Assembly (NCBI RefSeq): GCF_016827595.1
Contig: NZ_JAECMS010000001.1
Coordinates: 620,001-684,000, forward strand
Direction: 5' to 3'
DNA: 64,000 bases
Origin: Luteirhabdus pelagi
Lineage (GTDB): Bacteria; Bacteroidota; Bacteroidia; Flavobacteriales; Flavobacteriaceae
Of the stretch, positions 35,466 through 44,662 are shown piece by piece. Position 1 is the first letter of the stretch. Each line of letters begins with the position of its first letter. A model generated the notes under the pieces. The model was given only the letters and a program-made list of their open reading frames with translations, was not told where the DNA came from and did not search any database. Position numbers and translations under genes: made by a program.

Positions 35466-37145
35466 CTATTGACGAACGTATTCTTCTTCAAAGATTTTAA
35501 TCCTGTCCTGTTCCAAAAACTGAACGGTTTCCGTTCCACCTTCATCATAGTCGAGAATATAATTGTTGCCGTTGAAGGAATAAGTACCCGTACCGGTTTC
35601 AACATCGTCGTAGGTTACATTTTCGGAATCACCTACGATTTCACAATCGCTATCATACTGAATGTTGTACACTATTTGAATGGTTGTCCAGCTATAACTA
35701 AAGGTATTGTCCGCATTAAATGTGAAATTGCCAGACATGGTCTCCCTTCCATAAAGTATATTGGGACAATCCGATTCATAGATATCATAATACTCCCCTA
35801 CCGGAACACCATTATGGAATAGCACCATATCCCACAAGCCTACCAAAGGTTGCGCAGTAACGGTGATCGGGAAAGAACCCGTTACACCATCATTAAATTG
35901 GTCACTATACGTATAGTTTAAGGTCGTTTCAATTTCCTGTTCGCTTGCATTTTCATCGATTGTCATCGTGAAAATAATCTCACCATCCTGGTCCATTGTA
36001 TAGTCCATTGCCACGTCACTATCGGCCACCGAAAACCCAAAGAGGAAGGACGAGGCCACTTCTAGGGGTATGGGTTCTTCAGTACCATTTTCAGGAATAT
36101 CGACCGGTGCTTGGAAAGGATCTACTTCAGCGAAAAATGGAACTTGATCGTTATACCAGATAATGATATCATTAAGGGTGTTTATGATATAATCATTCAT
36201 GCGGGATACAAATGAAAAGAACCTGGAAATATCGGCATTCGTATCGTCGGCGTCCGAACTTTGTAGACCGCGCATTACATTCACCGCACTCAACTCTTTT
36301 GGTTCTGCAGAGGTAAATTGGATTCCATCTGGCATCCGTAATGGTTCTGCAGAACGATCGGAAATGATACCATCAAGTTTTAGAAAGGCATGCTTTATTT
36401 CACCTTGTACCCAAGCGGTACAATATTGTTTTGCCTCAATTAATGCAACGATAGCTATCCCAGCTGATATAGCCGATAAAGGCAAGGTTGCAGGGTTGGC
36501 CAAAAGATACGCACCGCCACCAAAAACGCCTGTTAGGAATGTTGCTGCCAGACATTCATCAAAATTTTCGTTGGGCATGCGCCCTAAGCGCAAATCTGAA
36601 TACGCCGAATTAAATAAACTGCTATTGGCTTGGTGGAAAAGCGCTATACTTCTCTTTTCCTCTTGCGAAAGCGACTGATACATTTGAAGAAGGCCTTCAC
36701 GAAAACGCTGTGCATTCTGACCCGAGGCTGTACTGGTGTCGAACTCCGCGCTGTTAATAGCCATAAAATAGGGCTCCAGCGTTTCAGCTACGGAAGACTC
36801 AAGAACCGTTTCCCGAACCTCATATCTTAGTTTTAGATCAAGGGCAGGAATCTCAAGAATATTATCATTGCCACCAATCGTTACCATGGCCGGGTCCACA
36901 AAAAACATCAGATCCCCTAATTCATTACCAGGATCCACCACCTTTATGGGGGTTCCATTTAAGGTAGCATCATAATTGTCCGCAGTGGCAACCTCTGTTT
37001 GTATATACACAAACTCAGAGCTGTACACTTCCCCTGCAAAGGGTATTTGTTCTTGGTTTTCCGGATCATCGCTAGTATCCTCTGAGCAGGAATGAAACGT
37101 TAGGCTGAACAGTACCGTAAGCAATATAACTTTTAGAAAATTCAT
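35466..37145 (-). CDS. Large hypothetical lipoprotein
   Basis: 559 residues. The signal peptide ends FHSC (Cys20), followed by an acidic linker. Residues about 195-235 are hydrophobic (LTGVFGGGAYLLANPATLPL, ISAGIAIVALIEA), resembling a glycine-zipper-like hydrophobic segment. The C-terminus (about 435-559) is beta-rich (GLWDMVLFHNGVPVGEYYD ... TGTYSFNGNNYILDYDEGG), like a lipocalin-type domain. No family recognised. It may be co-transcribed with the lipoprotein and DsbA-like genes upstream, though a hairpin sits in the gap. Confidence 0.65.
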   Translation of the reverse strand: MNFLKVILLTVLFSLTFHSCSEDTSDDPENQEQIPFAGEVYSSEFVYIQTEVATADNYDATLNGTPIKVVDPGNELGDLMFFVDPAMVTIGGNDNILEIPALDLKLRYEVRETVLESSVAETLEPYFMAINSAEFDTSTASGQNAQRFREGLLQMYQSLSQEEKRSIALFHQANSSLFNSAYSDLRLGRMPNENFDECLAATFLTGVFGGGAYLLANPATLPLSAISAGIAIVALIEAKQYCTAWVQGEIKHAFLKLDGIISDRSAEPLRMPDGIQFTSAEPKELSAVNVMRGLQSSDADDTNADISRFFSFVSRMNDYIINTLNDIIIWYNDQVPFFAEVDPFQAPVDIPENGTEEPIPLEVASSFLFGFSVADSDVAMDYTMDQDGEIIFTMTIDENASEQEIETTLNYTYSDQFNDGVTGSFPITVTAQPLVGLWDMVLFHNGVPVGEYYDIYESDCPNILYGRETMSGNFTFNADNTFSYSWTTIQIVYNIQYDSDCEIVGDSENVTYDDVETGTGTYSFNGNNYILDYDEGGTETVQFLEQDRIKIFEEEYVRQ

Positions 37146-37255
37146 ACGTAATTTGTTATTAGGTTGAAGTTTGGCAATATATATATTTAAAACCGTGATT
37201 GTCTCGCTACATACTTTAAAACTTTTCGAAACGTACTATAGGCAATAGCTACTGT

Positions 37256-37302
37256 CAATAGAAGGAAGGCTAATGGTTACGTTCACCTTCCTCTTTCTAT
37301 TG
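37256..37302. terminator. Long imperfect hairpin without T-run
   Basis: CAATAGAAGGAAGG pairs with CCTTCCTCTTTCTATTG with a small bulge. It sits between two minus-strand genes. No T-run on either strand, so it may attenuate or process the transcript rather than end it. Confidence 0.4.
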
Positions 37303-37341
37303 GCTAACAAACACACACAATCGAGTTGCTTTTTATTTCAA

Positions 37342-38154
37342 TTACGGACAATAAGGACATTCCGGTAAGGGCCCTGAACCTGTCCATACTTCTTCACCAT
37401 ATTCATAATACAGGGCACAGGCGGCATCTCGCGCATCCTCATCGCCAACACAGTCGTAGATGTAGGCGGCCTTACATTGGGCATCGACTTGAATATCGAA
37501 CTCGGGACCGTTATAATCTTCAATGCTACAATCGCCCGATGAGCCGTCGCCGTCTCCATTACCATCTCCATCTCCATCACCGTCGCCATCGCCACCGCCG
37601 TCAGTATAATAACTGTTTCCTATTAACCCTCCTCCTGGCTTGCTGTAATCGAAATTTACGATATGCGTAGTAGATTCGCCCTCATGCTGAAACGATAGGG
37701 TTACCTCTCCCGCAATTCTAGAATCGGACAAGTGGTCGAAATAAATCTCGATTGAATCGAAGGTGAAATAGGGATCGGGATCGATAAAGTATTGGTCGTA
37801 ATCGATAAAGTCTTCATAAGTATCTCCGATTTCCAAGGTGTAGTCTACAGACCACAAGGTATTATTATCGATGGTCCCTTCGGTTAATTCTGAAAATTCC
37901 AAGGTTTCAAATTGAAGTGAAAAGAATCGGTTCTCATCATAACCAGGTATCATTCCGGCAATTTCCATATCGTGATTTTCTACCGTGGTATTAAAAAACA
38001 GAACTTCAAAATCATGTGGGTCTATAGCGATGCTTTCCCCATCGACCGTTACGGTTATATCCCTCGACTCGCCTTCCGAATCTGGTTGGCAGGCTGATAC
38101 TATAAGCAGCAATAAAGAAATACGTAGAAATAGTGTACTGGTTGTTTTTTTCAT
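37342..38154 (-). CDS. Lipoprotein with Gly-Asp repeat linker
   Basis: 270 residues. The signal peptide ends VSAC (Cys22). A beta-rich domain (about 30-185) is followed by a run of alternating Gly and Asp (about 190-210), then a 60-residue Cys-containing tail (DAQCKAAYIYDCVGDEDARD ... PECPYC). The GD run could bind calcium or act as a flexible spacer. It lies 21 bases downstream of the DsbA-like gene, so the thiol protein may act on the cysteines of this tail. Confidence 0.7.
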   Translation of the reverse strand: MKKTTSTLFLRISLLLLIVSACQPDSEGESRDITVTVDGESIAIDPHDFEVLFFNTTVENHDMEIAGMIPGYDENRFFSLQFETLEFSELTEGTIDNNTLWSVDYTLEIGDTYEDFIDYDQYFIDPDPYFTFDSIEIYFDHLSDSRIAGEVTLSFQHEGESTTHIVNFDYSKPGGGLIGNSYYTDGGGDGDGDGDGDGNGDGDGSSGDCSIEDYNGPEFDIQVDAQCKAAYIYDCVGDEDARDAACALYYEYGEEVWTGSGPLPECPYCP

Positions 38155-38175
38155 CAGGTAGCTTTATTTGATTTA

Positions 38176-38853
38176 TTACTGGCAGGTTCCCGCTTTTCTA
38201 TCTTGCGGCACCCTTCCTTCTAAATTATAGGTTATGAGCGCTAGTAAATCGTCTCTTCTATTGGCGCCCGTAAGTATTCTATCATTAATGATAAAAGTAG
38301 GGGTACCTGTAATCCCCGCTATGTTCGCATACAACTTAGACTCCCGAATTTCGTCTTGTATACGTTCTTGCATAGCTTCAGAGACTTCCGGTACCCGTTG
38401 ATTATCCTTACTTTTTGTCGAATCACCCGCTCGTTTTCCACCCCATACCGTTGTCAGAAATTCTTCAAAGCGATTCTCTTCGTATAAAATAGTGGCAGCA
38501 TGCGCCAGTGTAACGGCATTTGCGTGAGAGGGCAGTGGATAATTTCGAAAGTTGATCTGCAACAACCCCTTTTCAACATACCGCCGCCGCAACAGGGGTA
38601 ATTGTTGTTTGACGAATTTTTCAGTGAACGGACATTCATAATCAACAAACACGATCATCTTCACGCTTGCGGAATCACTTCCTATTTTTGGCGATGCGCC
38701 CATAGGCATCATCGACAATCTCGGTGCTTCCTTCGGTGAAACTTCCTTACGCGGTACATCAGTTTTTGTGTTGTTACAACTTATTAGAAAAGCTATTAGA
38801 CAGTACCAACATACCATCCAAATACCCTTTCCATTAAAATTAGCGATCCCCAT
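38176..38853 (-). CDS. DsbA-like thioredoxin-fold lipoprotein with single-Cys active site
   Basis: 225 residues. The signal peptide ends FLISC (Cys26). Residues 65-215 are a DsbA-type thioredoxin fold: VDYECPFTEKF with Cys74-Pro-Phe-Thr77, then the helical insert, and TGTPTFIIND with the cis-Pro loop. The usual CxxC is reduced to CxxT, so classical dithiol oxidation is not possible. A monothiol or chaperone role is more likely. Upstream of the Cys-containing GD-linker lipoprotein in one operon. Confidence 0.82.
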   Translation of the reverse strand: MGIANFNGKGIWMVCWYCLIAFLISCNNTKTDVPRKEVSPKEAPRLSMMPMGASPKIGSDSASVKMIVFVDYECPFTEKFVKQQLPLLRRRYVEKGLLQINFRNYPLPSHANAVTLAHAATILYEENRFEEFLTTVWGGKRAGDSTKSKDNQRVPEVSEAMQERIQDEIRESKLYANIAGITGTPTFIINDRILTGANRRDDLLALITYNLEGRVPQDRKAGTCQ

Positions 38854-39089
38854 GGCCTACTACTTACGGGTGTAATATTAGGGGAATACGATAGTTTTCT
38901 AAATACCGCATTTAGGGTATATTCGTACTTTTCCTACAGTATTGATCGCTTTTTTATTTCTCCAAAGAAAAGGAATATCAATCCTACTTCTTTATTCATG
39001 CTACTTCCACCCTTACCTATTTACTACCGTAGCCATATATGATGAATTTCTTTATATTGTAGGCAAATTCTTAATAGCTTCTTGATTAT

Positions 39090-39890
39090 ATGTCGCAACC
39101 TTTTGATAAAATCGTTACTTATTGGCAGTCGAATTACGGTCAAGCCATTCAAAAATCAGACAAATTAGAAGTCCCCAACCAGTTTAAGCGGATGGCCGAT
39201 TTGATGGCGCCTGGGAAATCGTATTATTATATCGCCAATTTCCATACCCTTGATCTAGAGCTTGTATCCGATTCGGTAAAAACCTTTATTGGGGAAGAAC
39301 CCGCTGCTGCTACCATGGAAAAATTGCTAGCATTGGCCTTACCAGAGGAAATTGAAGCCATTCATAGAAAGGAAAAGACCATTCAGCATTTTATGATGGA
39401 ATATTTATCGCCTAAAGAGCGACTGGATTATAAGGTTTCGTACACCTATAAAAATAAAAGTTATGATGGCAAGGAGCGGGTCATGCTGCACCAAGCTACC
39501 GTTCTCTCCATAAATGATATGGGACAATTTATACACGTTTTTAGCATTCATAGTGATATTTCACATTTATGTAAGGATAGCGCCGAAGGCGTCTCTTTTA
39601 TCAATAGCAAAAATGGTCCGTCCTACTATAACGTGACCAACACCAACGGTTCGTTCAAGCCAGAGGAATTGAACAAAACATCCAGCTTAAAAAAAGTATT
39701 AACGGCCAGGGAATTGGATATCATAACGGAACTTGCTTCCGGGAAAAATGCCAAAGAGATTGCCGCCGCCCTCCACATTTCAGACCATACCGTCCGCACC
39801 CATAAAAAAAACATCCTGCAAAAGGTAGATTGTAAAAACTCTACGCATCTGGTTTCAATATGTTTAGCGGAAGGACTGATTACATTGTAG
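39090..39890 (+). CDS. PAS-like regulator with LuxR-type HTH
   Basis: 266 residues. The C-terminus (about 206-262) is a LuxR/GerE helix-turn-helix: LTARELDIITELASGKNAKE, then ISDHTVRTHKKNILQKV. Residues 50-160 look like a PAS-type sensor (YYYIANFHTLDLELVSDSVK, HVFSIHSDIS). Cytoplasmic. Divergent from the DsbA-like operon with a 236-bp gap, so control of that operon is plausible. Similar orphan regulators are common in Flavobacteriia. Confidence 0.85.
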   Translation: MSQPFDKIVTYWQSNYGQAIQKSDKLEVPNQFKRMADLMAPGKSYYYIANFHTLDLELVSDSVKTFIGEEPAAATMEKLLALALPEEIEAIHRKEKTIQHFMMEYLSPKERLDYKVSYTYKNKSYDGKERVMLHQATVLSINDMGQFIHVFSIHSDISHLCKDSAEGVSFINSKNGPSYYNVTNTNGSFKPEELNKTSSLKKVLTARELDIITELASGKNAKEIAAALHISDHTVRTHKKNILQKVDCKNSTHLVSICLAEGLITL

Positions 39891-39899
39891 CGAGTGAGT

Positions 39900-40420
39900 A
39901 GTGAGATGTGAACCGTGAACAGAGTTAGGAGTTAGGAGTTAGGAGTTAGGAGTTAGGACTGGTATCATTTGTTAATTTAAAGATGAAACGATTTGAAAAT
40001 TTGAAAATACACGATAAACTTCAGTTTCAAAGTAGCAGAGAAACAAAGGATCAAAGAAGCAGAAAATACCGCTTAAAGCTTATGGCTTATAGCTTACAGC
40101 TTCTATCAACTATAGACTAATAACTAACGACTAAGAGCTAAGAACCAAGAATTCAGAATTCAGAATTCAGAATTGAGAATTGAGCTATAGTAACAAAGGA
40201 GCAAAGGAGCAAAGGAGCTAATTACTACTATTCATCCTACTCCCTACTCCCTACTCCCTACCTCCTACACCCTACACCCTACATCCTACATCCTACCACC
40301 TAAAGACTATGGACTACCGACCACCGACTAACAGTCAAGAGCCAAGAGCCAAGAGCTAGAAGCAAAGAAACCGCATACCGCTTACAGCTTACAGCCTATG
40401 TGAAGCTTGGAACATGGAAT
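39900..40420. repeat. Heptanucleotide repeat array 5
   Basis: GTTAGGA five times (about 39924-39958); CCGCTTA, AAGCTTA, TGGCTTA, TAGCTTA; TCAGAAT three times then TGAGAAT; CTCCCTA, CTCCCTA, CACCCTA, CATCCTA; CAAGAGC three times. Several unit changes keep the 7-nt phase. No gene. Ends in the segment shared with 29977-30060. Confidence 0.82.
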
Positions 40421-40462
40421 TTCAATCAATTATCGGTAATTAATGCGCCTAACTAATCATTG

Positions 40463-41293
40463 CTAATTCATGTTAGCCAAGGTCAGCGCGTTCTCTATGT
40501 CCTCCAAGTATATTTTATCCATCGGATTAGAATATGGATCCGACATTCTTCTTCCTCCAACGTAACGTTCTTTTGCGGTTTCCAAAGAGGATTTAAATTC
40601 TGTTAATCTGTCCAGTTTTCGATACGTTAACGCCAAATAATAATGATTTTCGGCTAAATCGTTCGTTTCTGCTTGTTTTGTAAACATCTCAATTGCCTTT
40701 TCAAAATTTTCTGTTTCAAAATACAGCACGCCTAAATGTAGGTAGTCATAGGCCCCCACAAAGTTCCCTTCTTTGTTTCGTTTGATTTGGTCCGCTATGA
40801 TTTTTATTGCCTTTTGTTTTTCGCCAATGGCCTTATAACACAACCCTTTTGCTATGTTTAAGTGATACGTTCCGTTTTGCGAATGTCCAATGTCGTAATC
40901 GACCAAGCTATCGAGTTGTTCAATATCGTTGATGGCTCCTCTATAATCCCTGAAAAATTGATACCGACACCAACCTCTGTACCCTAAATGGCCTATTGGA
41001 TTTAGTTCAACTGCCTTATCGATCAGTTTTTTCCATGTTACGAAATCGCCGCTTTTAAGATAGGCGATGGATTTAGCCCAATACGGATAGTCGTAGGTAG
41101 GGTCGATGGTAATGGCCTCATCCAATATAGTTTGATACGCTTTGCTGAACTGGTAATGTCCCTTTATTTCCATCGCTTTTTTACACGCTTCATATTTTTC
41201 GGTGTCGCCATAATACTTGAAGGCCTCGCAATTGGGTTGTGCCATTACAGTTGAAACCGAGAACAGAATTAGTACAAGGGTTAGATATTTCAT
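40463..41293 (-). CDS. TPR-repeat secreted protein (copy 2 of duplicated module)
   Basis: 276 residues from the ATG at 41293, overlapping the lipoprotein stop (TAATG) exactly as in copy 1. Signal peptide 1-19 (ends VMAQ). Near-identical helices throughout (for example FSKAYQTILDEA, YDYLHLGVLYFETENFEKAI); the divergence is mostly conservative, and the C-terminus differs (ENALTLANMN versus ESELKNG). Downstream DNA is identical to copy 1 for about 60 bases beyond the stop, so the duplication is recent. Confidence 0.8.
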   Translation of the reverse strand: MKYLTLVLILFSVSTVMAQPNCEAFKYYGDTEKYEACKKAMEIKGHYQFSKAYQTILDEAITIDPTYDYPYWAKSIAYLKSGDFVTWKKLIDKAVELNPIGHLGYRGWCRYQFFRDYRGAINDIEQLDSLVDYDIGHSQNGTYHLNIAKGLCYKAIGEKQKAIKIIADQIKRNKEGNFVGAYDYLHLGVLYFETENFEKAIEMFTKQAETNDLAENHYYLALTYRKLDRLTEFKSSLETAKERYVGGRRMSDPYSNPMDKIYLEDIENALTLANMN

Positions 41294-41814
41294 TAGGGTA
41301 ACATTTCGGTTAGTTGACCATCCGATATTTTGAAAATTAGGTACATATAATAATCTACGGGGATATCGTTCCGGTATAAGATTTTCCACTGTTCGATTGC
41401 TTGGGTAGTGTTTAGCAGTTGGGAAACGATTTCTGAATCAAATTCTTTTTGCTGATACTGGTAGTCGGATTGCAACACCCTGAACCTTCCTGCCTTGCCC
41501 TTACAATTCACAATAAAGCGGATTCTTATGAGTCCATTTTCCTTATTATTGGGTAGCGCTTTATACTGCTCTTTGAAGGTCCGTAAGATTGTCGCTTTCT
41601 CATCGGTATACACAGGGCCTTCTCCCAAATTGAAATACTGCAGGACATTATCGTCGCCATTACAAACCCTAAAATCTGAGGTATCGGTCTGCTCATTGTA
41701 CGTAATATCGCCCACCCAGCGTAAATACTGTTGGGTTTCGCCATCGTTTTTATCGGTCTGGCAACTCCAAAAAGTAAAAAACAGCAGCAGTATTACTAAG
41801 AGATTTTTTTTCAT
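41293..41814 (-). CDS. Lipoprotein (copy 2 of duplicated module)
   Basis: 173 residues from the ATG at 41814. The signal peptide ends FWSC. Same length and same landmarks as copy 1 (YLRWVGDI, NLGEGPVY, GLIRIRFIVNCKGKAGRFRV). More diverged near the N-terminus than in the C-terminal half. A full cassette repeat starts 16 bases upstream, so copy 2 is bounded by the repeat on its start side. Confidence 0.75.
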   Translation of the reverse strand: MKKNLLVILLLFFTFWSCQTDKNDGETQQYLRWVGDITYNEQTDTSDFRVCNGDDNVLQYFNLGEGPVYTDEKATILRTFKEQYKALPNNKENGLIRIRFIVNCKGKAGRFRVLQSDYQYQQKEFDSEIVSQLLNTTQAIEQWKILYRNDIPVDYYMYLIFKISDGQLTEMLP

Positions 41815-41829
41815 TCGTTTGAGTGGCAT

Positions 41830-41967
41830 TCAACGCTCTAATGTAACATCGCGATCCTTGTCAATGTACTGATTTTTCAGCTAGGATACGGAAGTTGGTT
41901 TTCTATAATCCTTTTCAATGGTATAACCATCAACCGCACGCAATGAGCATTATACGGCTTTGTAACA
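41830..41967. repeat. attC-like intergenic repeat
   Basis: TCAACGCTCTAATGTAACAT at the left, TCAATGTACTGATTTTTCAG as core (41861-41880), GAGCATTATACGGCTTTGTA at the right. First of the seven-cassette array. Confidence 0.7.
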
Positions 41968-41973
41968 CGTTTC

Positions 41974-42963
41974 TTAGTTGAATAATTGTTCCTCGAGCAT
42001 TCCTTTTTTGTAGGCTTTATAAAACTTCTTTGTTTTAGAATTCATAGGAACATTATTTTCCTTGTTACCAATAAATTCTAACAAAATTTTAGCTCCACCA
42101 AGTTGCACTTCCTTTACATCTTCTTGTTCACTATATTTTTGACCATCTTTTGGCTTGCATTCTAAAATTCGATTGTGATTTATCTTTTGATCCAATCCGT
42201 AATTTATCATGGCAACAGCGTAAAGAAACTGTTGTTTGTTTTCGTTGGTTAAAGCGTCATAGAATTTTCCAAAGGTTGGTATTCCCATTCCAGTTTCTTT
42301 ATTCATCCAAAATCCTACGATTTGAGTGGCTGATTTAAATTCATTTCCATTTGGGTAAACTGGATTTGAAAAGATATACTGGCTTGCATCAAAAATCAGA
42401 TTTTCATAATCTTCGTATGTAGGGTATTCATCTTCTTGCATTTTCGCCAATGATACTGAAAAAAGTTCGTTAGACGAAGAAGGAAATGTGAATGAAGTCC
42501 AAAGTCTGGATTTCACAACTTTTTCATTAAACTCACCAGGCCTAAATTTGATAGCAGTAATAACTTCACTTATGATTTTGTTTATCGATTCGGACTTTGG
42601 ATAAGAACTAACAGTCAAATCAGTAACTTTCGAGTCTTCTGTAATTGTTAAGTGAACATAAACATGACCTTTAAAGCCAATTTCTGAAGGAAGGTTAGGA
42701 TAAATGAGGTTTCTTAAACTTTGTTCAGAACATGAGATTTGTTCTTTTTCTGAAAGTTCAGGACTACAATTATTTTCAAAAGGTAATTTTGTTAAAACTG
42801 CATAATGATAAATTCCCTCTTTTTCTTGTTTAAACGGTTTTACCTTATATCCTCTTTCCGCGGTTTTATCTGCATCCAAAAAATGTCCCTTGGGGATTTG
42901 TCCAATTCCTAAAAATGGAATTAAAAGTAAAAAAGGTAAAATATATAAATTGCAATCTTTCAT
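41974..42963 (-). CDS. Secreted protein with TonB C-terminal-like domain
   Basis: 329 residues. Signal peptide about 1-21 (ends GIGQ). Residues about 82-165 (SLRNLIYPNLPSEIGFKGHV, then LTVSSYPKSESINKIISEVI and KFRPG) have the pattern of the TonB C-terminal domain: YP, G.V.V...I...G.V, V....GF.P. Alone, without a membrane anchor, it is unlikely to energise a transporter. The C-terminal half is unrecognised. Single gene between two cassette repeats. Confidence 0.65.
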   Translation of the reverse strand: MKDCNLYILPFLLLIPFLGIGQIPKGHFLDADKTAERGYKVKPFKQEKEGIYHYAVLTKLPFENNCSPELSEKEQISCSEQSLRNLIYPNLPSEIGFKGHVYVHLTITEDSKVTDLTVSSYPKSESINKIISEVITAIKFRPGEFNEKVVKSRLWTSFTFPSSSNELFSVSLAKMQEDEYPTYEDYENLIFDASQYIFSNPVYPNGNEFKSATQIVGFWMNKETGMGIPTFGKFYDALTNENKQQFLYAVAMINYGLDQKINHNRILECKPKDGQKYSEQEDVKEVQLGGAKILLEFIGNKENNVPMNSKTKKFYKAYKKGMLEEQLFN

Positions 42964-42980
42964 TTTTGTTGATTTGGTTA

Positions 42981-43128
42981 AATGTGCTAAAATGGTGCTA
43001 TATAGTGCTTCTAATAATGGGGTTGACTTTTAATTTGTGATTTCCAGTAGCGCTAAATGTTTTGTTTTACCACCATACTTTTCATTCCTTTATCCTCACC
43101 TGCCAAGCACGTTGTATGGTGTAACAAA
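42981..43128. repeat. attC-like repeat, diverged copy with covarying stem
   Basis: Left TGGTGCTATATAGTGCTT and right AAGCACGTTGTATGGTG. Here the inner stem is TGCTT / AAGCA instead of CGC / GCG, changed on both sides. The core is hard to see. Confidence 0.55.
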
Positions 43129-43142
43129 CAAATGTATCACGA

Positions 43143-43784
43143 TCATAATTGGTATTCAATCCCCAGATTCAATACGGATGATTTTACCTCAAATAAATCT
43201 CGTTCTATTAATCCAAAAAAGTATCGTACGTTTAACGCAATAGTCTCATTTAGTTCATAGCCTGCCCCTACCGCGAGACCAAGATCAAATGTATCCGGAT
43301 CAAAATCCATTGTTTGGTTAAATGAAGGATCATTAAAAGGTGATTCGATCAATTCTTCATTTCGATTGAGGATAATCCCGAATTGCGGCCCACCCTCGAA
43401 GTAAAATCTATCAGCTACAAAATATTGGGCCATTATTGGTATTTGAACAGTAGTTTCCGTTGTCTTGGTCTTAAAAGGCCCAATGACAGGTAGTTCATCG
43501 GGTCCTTCACGTACCTCGATATCACCTGTTACAAACCTTGATCCGTGAAGGGCAAAAAGTATTTCTGGTTGTATTTTTAGTTCTTCAGTAATGCCAAAAT
43601 TGACATATCCTCCTACAAAAAAGCCCACTTTGTATTTATAATCTGCTCCTATCAAAGTCCCAGAATATTTAGCTAGGTTAGGTCCGGCTTTTATCCCAAA
43701 TTCTGTTTGAGCAATTGAATTTAAATTAAGTAAGGCCATAAAAAGCACTGTCAATAGTATTGGTCTTCCCATACGTGTTTTCAT
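43143..43784 (-). CDS. Outer-membrane beta-barrel protein (PorT/porin-like)
   Basis: 213 residues from the Met at 43784 (MKTRMGRP); the 17 codons before it fall in the repeat. Signal peptide ends SIAQ. FGIKAGPNLAKYSG opens the barrel, and amphipathic strands follow (GFFVGGYVNFGI, FYFEGGPQFGIIL, LGLAVGAGYELN), ending in LGIEYQL, a typical C-terminal strand with aromatic residue. Outer-membrane proteins of this size in Bacteroidota are annotated porin family/PorT. One gene between repeats. Confidence 0.82.
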   Translation of the reverse strand: MKTRMGRPILLTVLFMALLNLNSIAQTEFGIKAGPNLAKYSGTLIGADYKYKVGFFVGGYVNFGITEELKIQPEILFALHGSRFVTGDIEVREGPDELPVIGPFKTKTTETTVQIPIMAQYFVADRFYFEGGPQFGIILNRNEELIESPFNDPSFNQTMDFDPDTFDLGLAVGAGYELNETIALNVRYFFGLIERDLFEVKSSVLNLGIEYQL

Positions 43785-43793
43785 AAAAATTGT

Positions 43794-43930
43794 TTGTAAA
43801 AGTCTTGAATAACACCGCTGTGGTGCGGTCGTCAATGTACGGATTTTTTAGATAACCGTCTTTTTAAAAAGGCTTATAGGATACTCAATAAGGTCAATCG
43901 TCTAAGCAATGCACATATACATTGTAGTGT
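43794..43930. repeat. attC-like intergenic repeat
   Basis: Left TGTAAAAGTCTTGAATAACA, core GTCAATGTACGGATTTTTTA (43831-43850), right CACATATACATTGTAGTG. Arms are weaker than in other copies. Confidence 0.6.
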
Positions 43931-43937
43931 AGCATTA

Positions 43938-44450
43938 TTAATTAATCATTTTCCATAAATAACTAGGAAAAACAGGCTTATCAATATAGAATTCAAATTC
44001 GCGTAATGCTGACTCATATAATCCAGTATATTTTATTTTGGAAACAGGCATTAGAAAAATAAAATCGGGATGTTTTGGGGTTCCTTCTAATCCTATACAA
44101 ACAATTACTGGCTTATTATTATTTACCTCTTTATATCTTTTTAATTGTTTATTATTAGTCCATTCAACTTTGTCTTTAAAAAAACCCTTTCTGAATTTAG
44201 CCTCAACATAGAATTCTTTTTTAGTCTTTTTACAACGGAACAAAAAGTCTGGATATAGAGTACTTTCTATATAATCGCCTTTATTTTCCTGATAAGAGTG
44301 CGTTTTATGTATAAGCTCATATTTATCTTTTGGAAAAACAATTTCTCTTACATAATTTTCAAATTCATCCCCTTTGACAAAAGATTCAGGTTTATCGATT
44401 TCATTTACAACTGCTTTTGCTATTCTAGATATTTTATTTATTAATCCCAT
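43938..44450 (-). CDS. PD-(D/E)XK nuclease-like protein
   Basis: 170 residues. LYPDFLFR (P67-D68) and EFYVEAKFRKG (E83-A-K85) match the core of restriction-endonuclease-like enzymes, with a preceding helix carrying Glu29 (KGDEFENYV). It has no partner gene. Proteins of this kind are often annotated NERD- or restriction-endonuclease-like. It is the only gene between two cassette repeats, so any defence role would be single-gene. Confidence 0.7.
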   Translation of the reverse strand: MGLINKISRIAKAVVNEIDKPESFVKGDEFENYVREIVFPKDKYELIHKTHSYQENKGDYIESTLYPDFLFRCKKTKKEFYVEAKFRKGFFKDKVEWTNNKQLKRYKEVNNNKPVIVCIGLEGTPKHPDFIFLMPVSKIKYTGLYESALREFEFYIDKPVFPSYLWKMIN

Positions 44451-44513
44451 AATAAGCTAGATTTTAAATACTAATAAGTTCCCACGGTAACTCATCATTA
44501 ATCAGTCTTAAAA

Positions 44514-44660
44514 TGCTACACAACGGTCTTGTATAACGCCCACGTTTAGCGCTAGGTCAATTTACGGATTTTTCAGCTATGCTTTTTCTTTGTGTGATTT
44601 TACGAAATCTAATACTGTTAACCAACGCCGCCAAATTCGTCGTTATACCTTGTTGTGAAA
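44514..44660. repeat. attC-like intergenic repeat
   Basis: Left CACAACGGTCTTGTATAACG (44519-44538), core GGTCAATTTACGGATTTTTC, right GTCGTTATACCTTGTTGTG. Outer arms CACAAC and GTTGTG pair; the copy is nearly as complete as 5783. Confidence 0.8.
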
Positions 44661-44662
44661 CG

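Noticed and set aside
37326-37670. 114-codon open frame rich in His and Arg
   Set aside because: It is the complement of the GD-linker lipoprotein gene.
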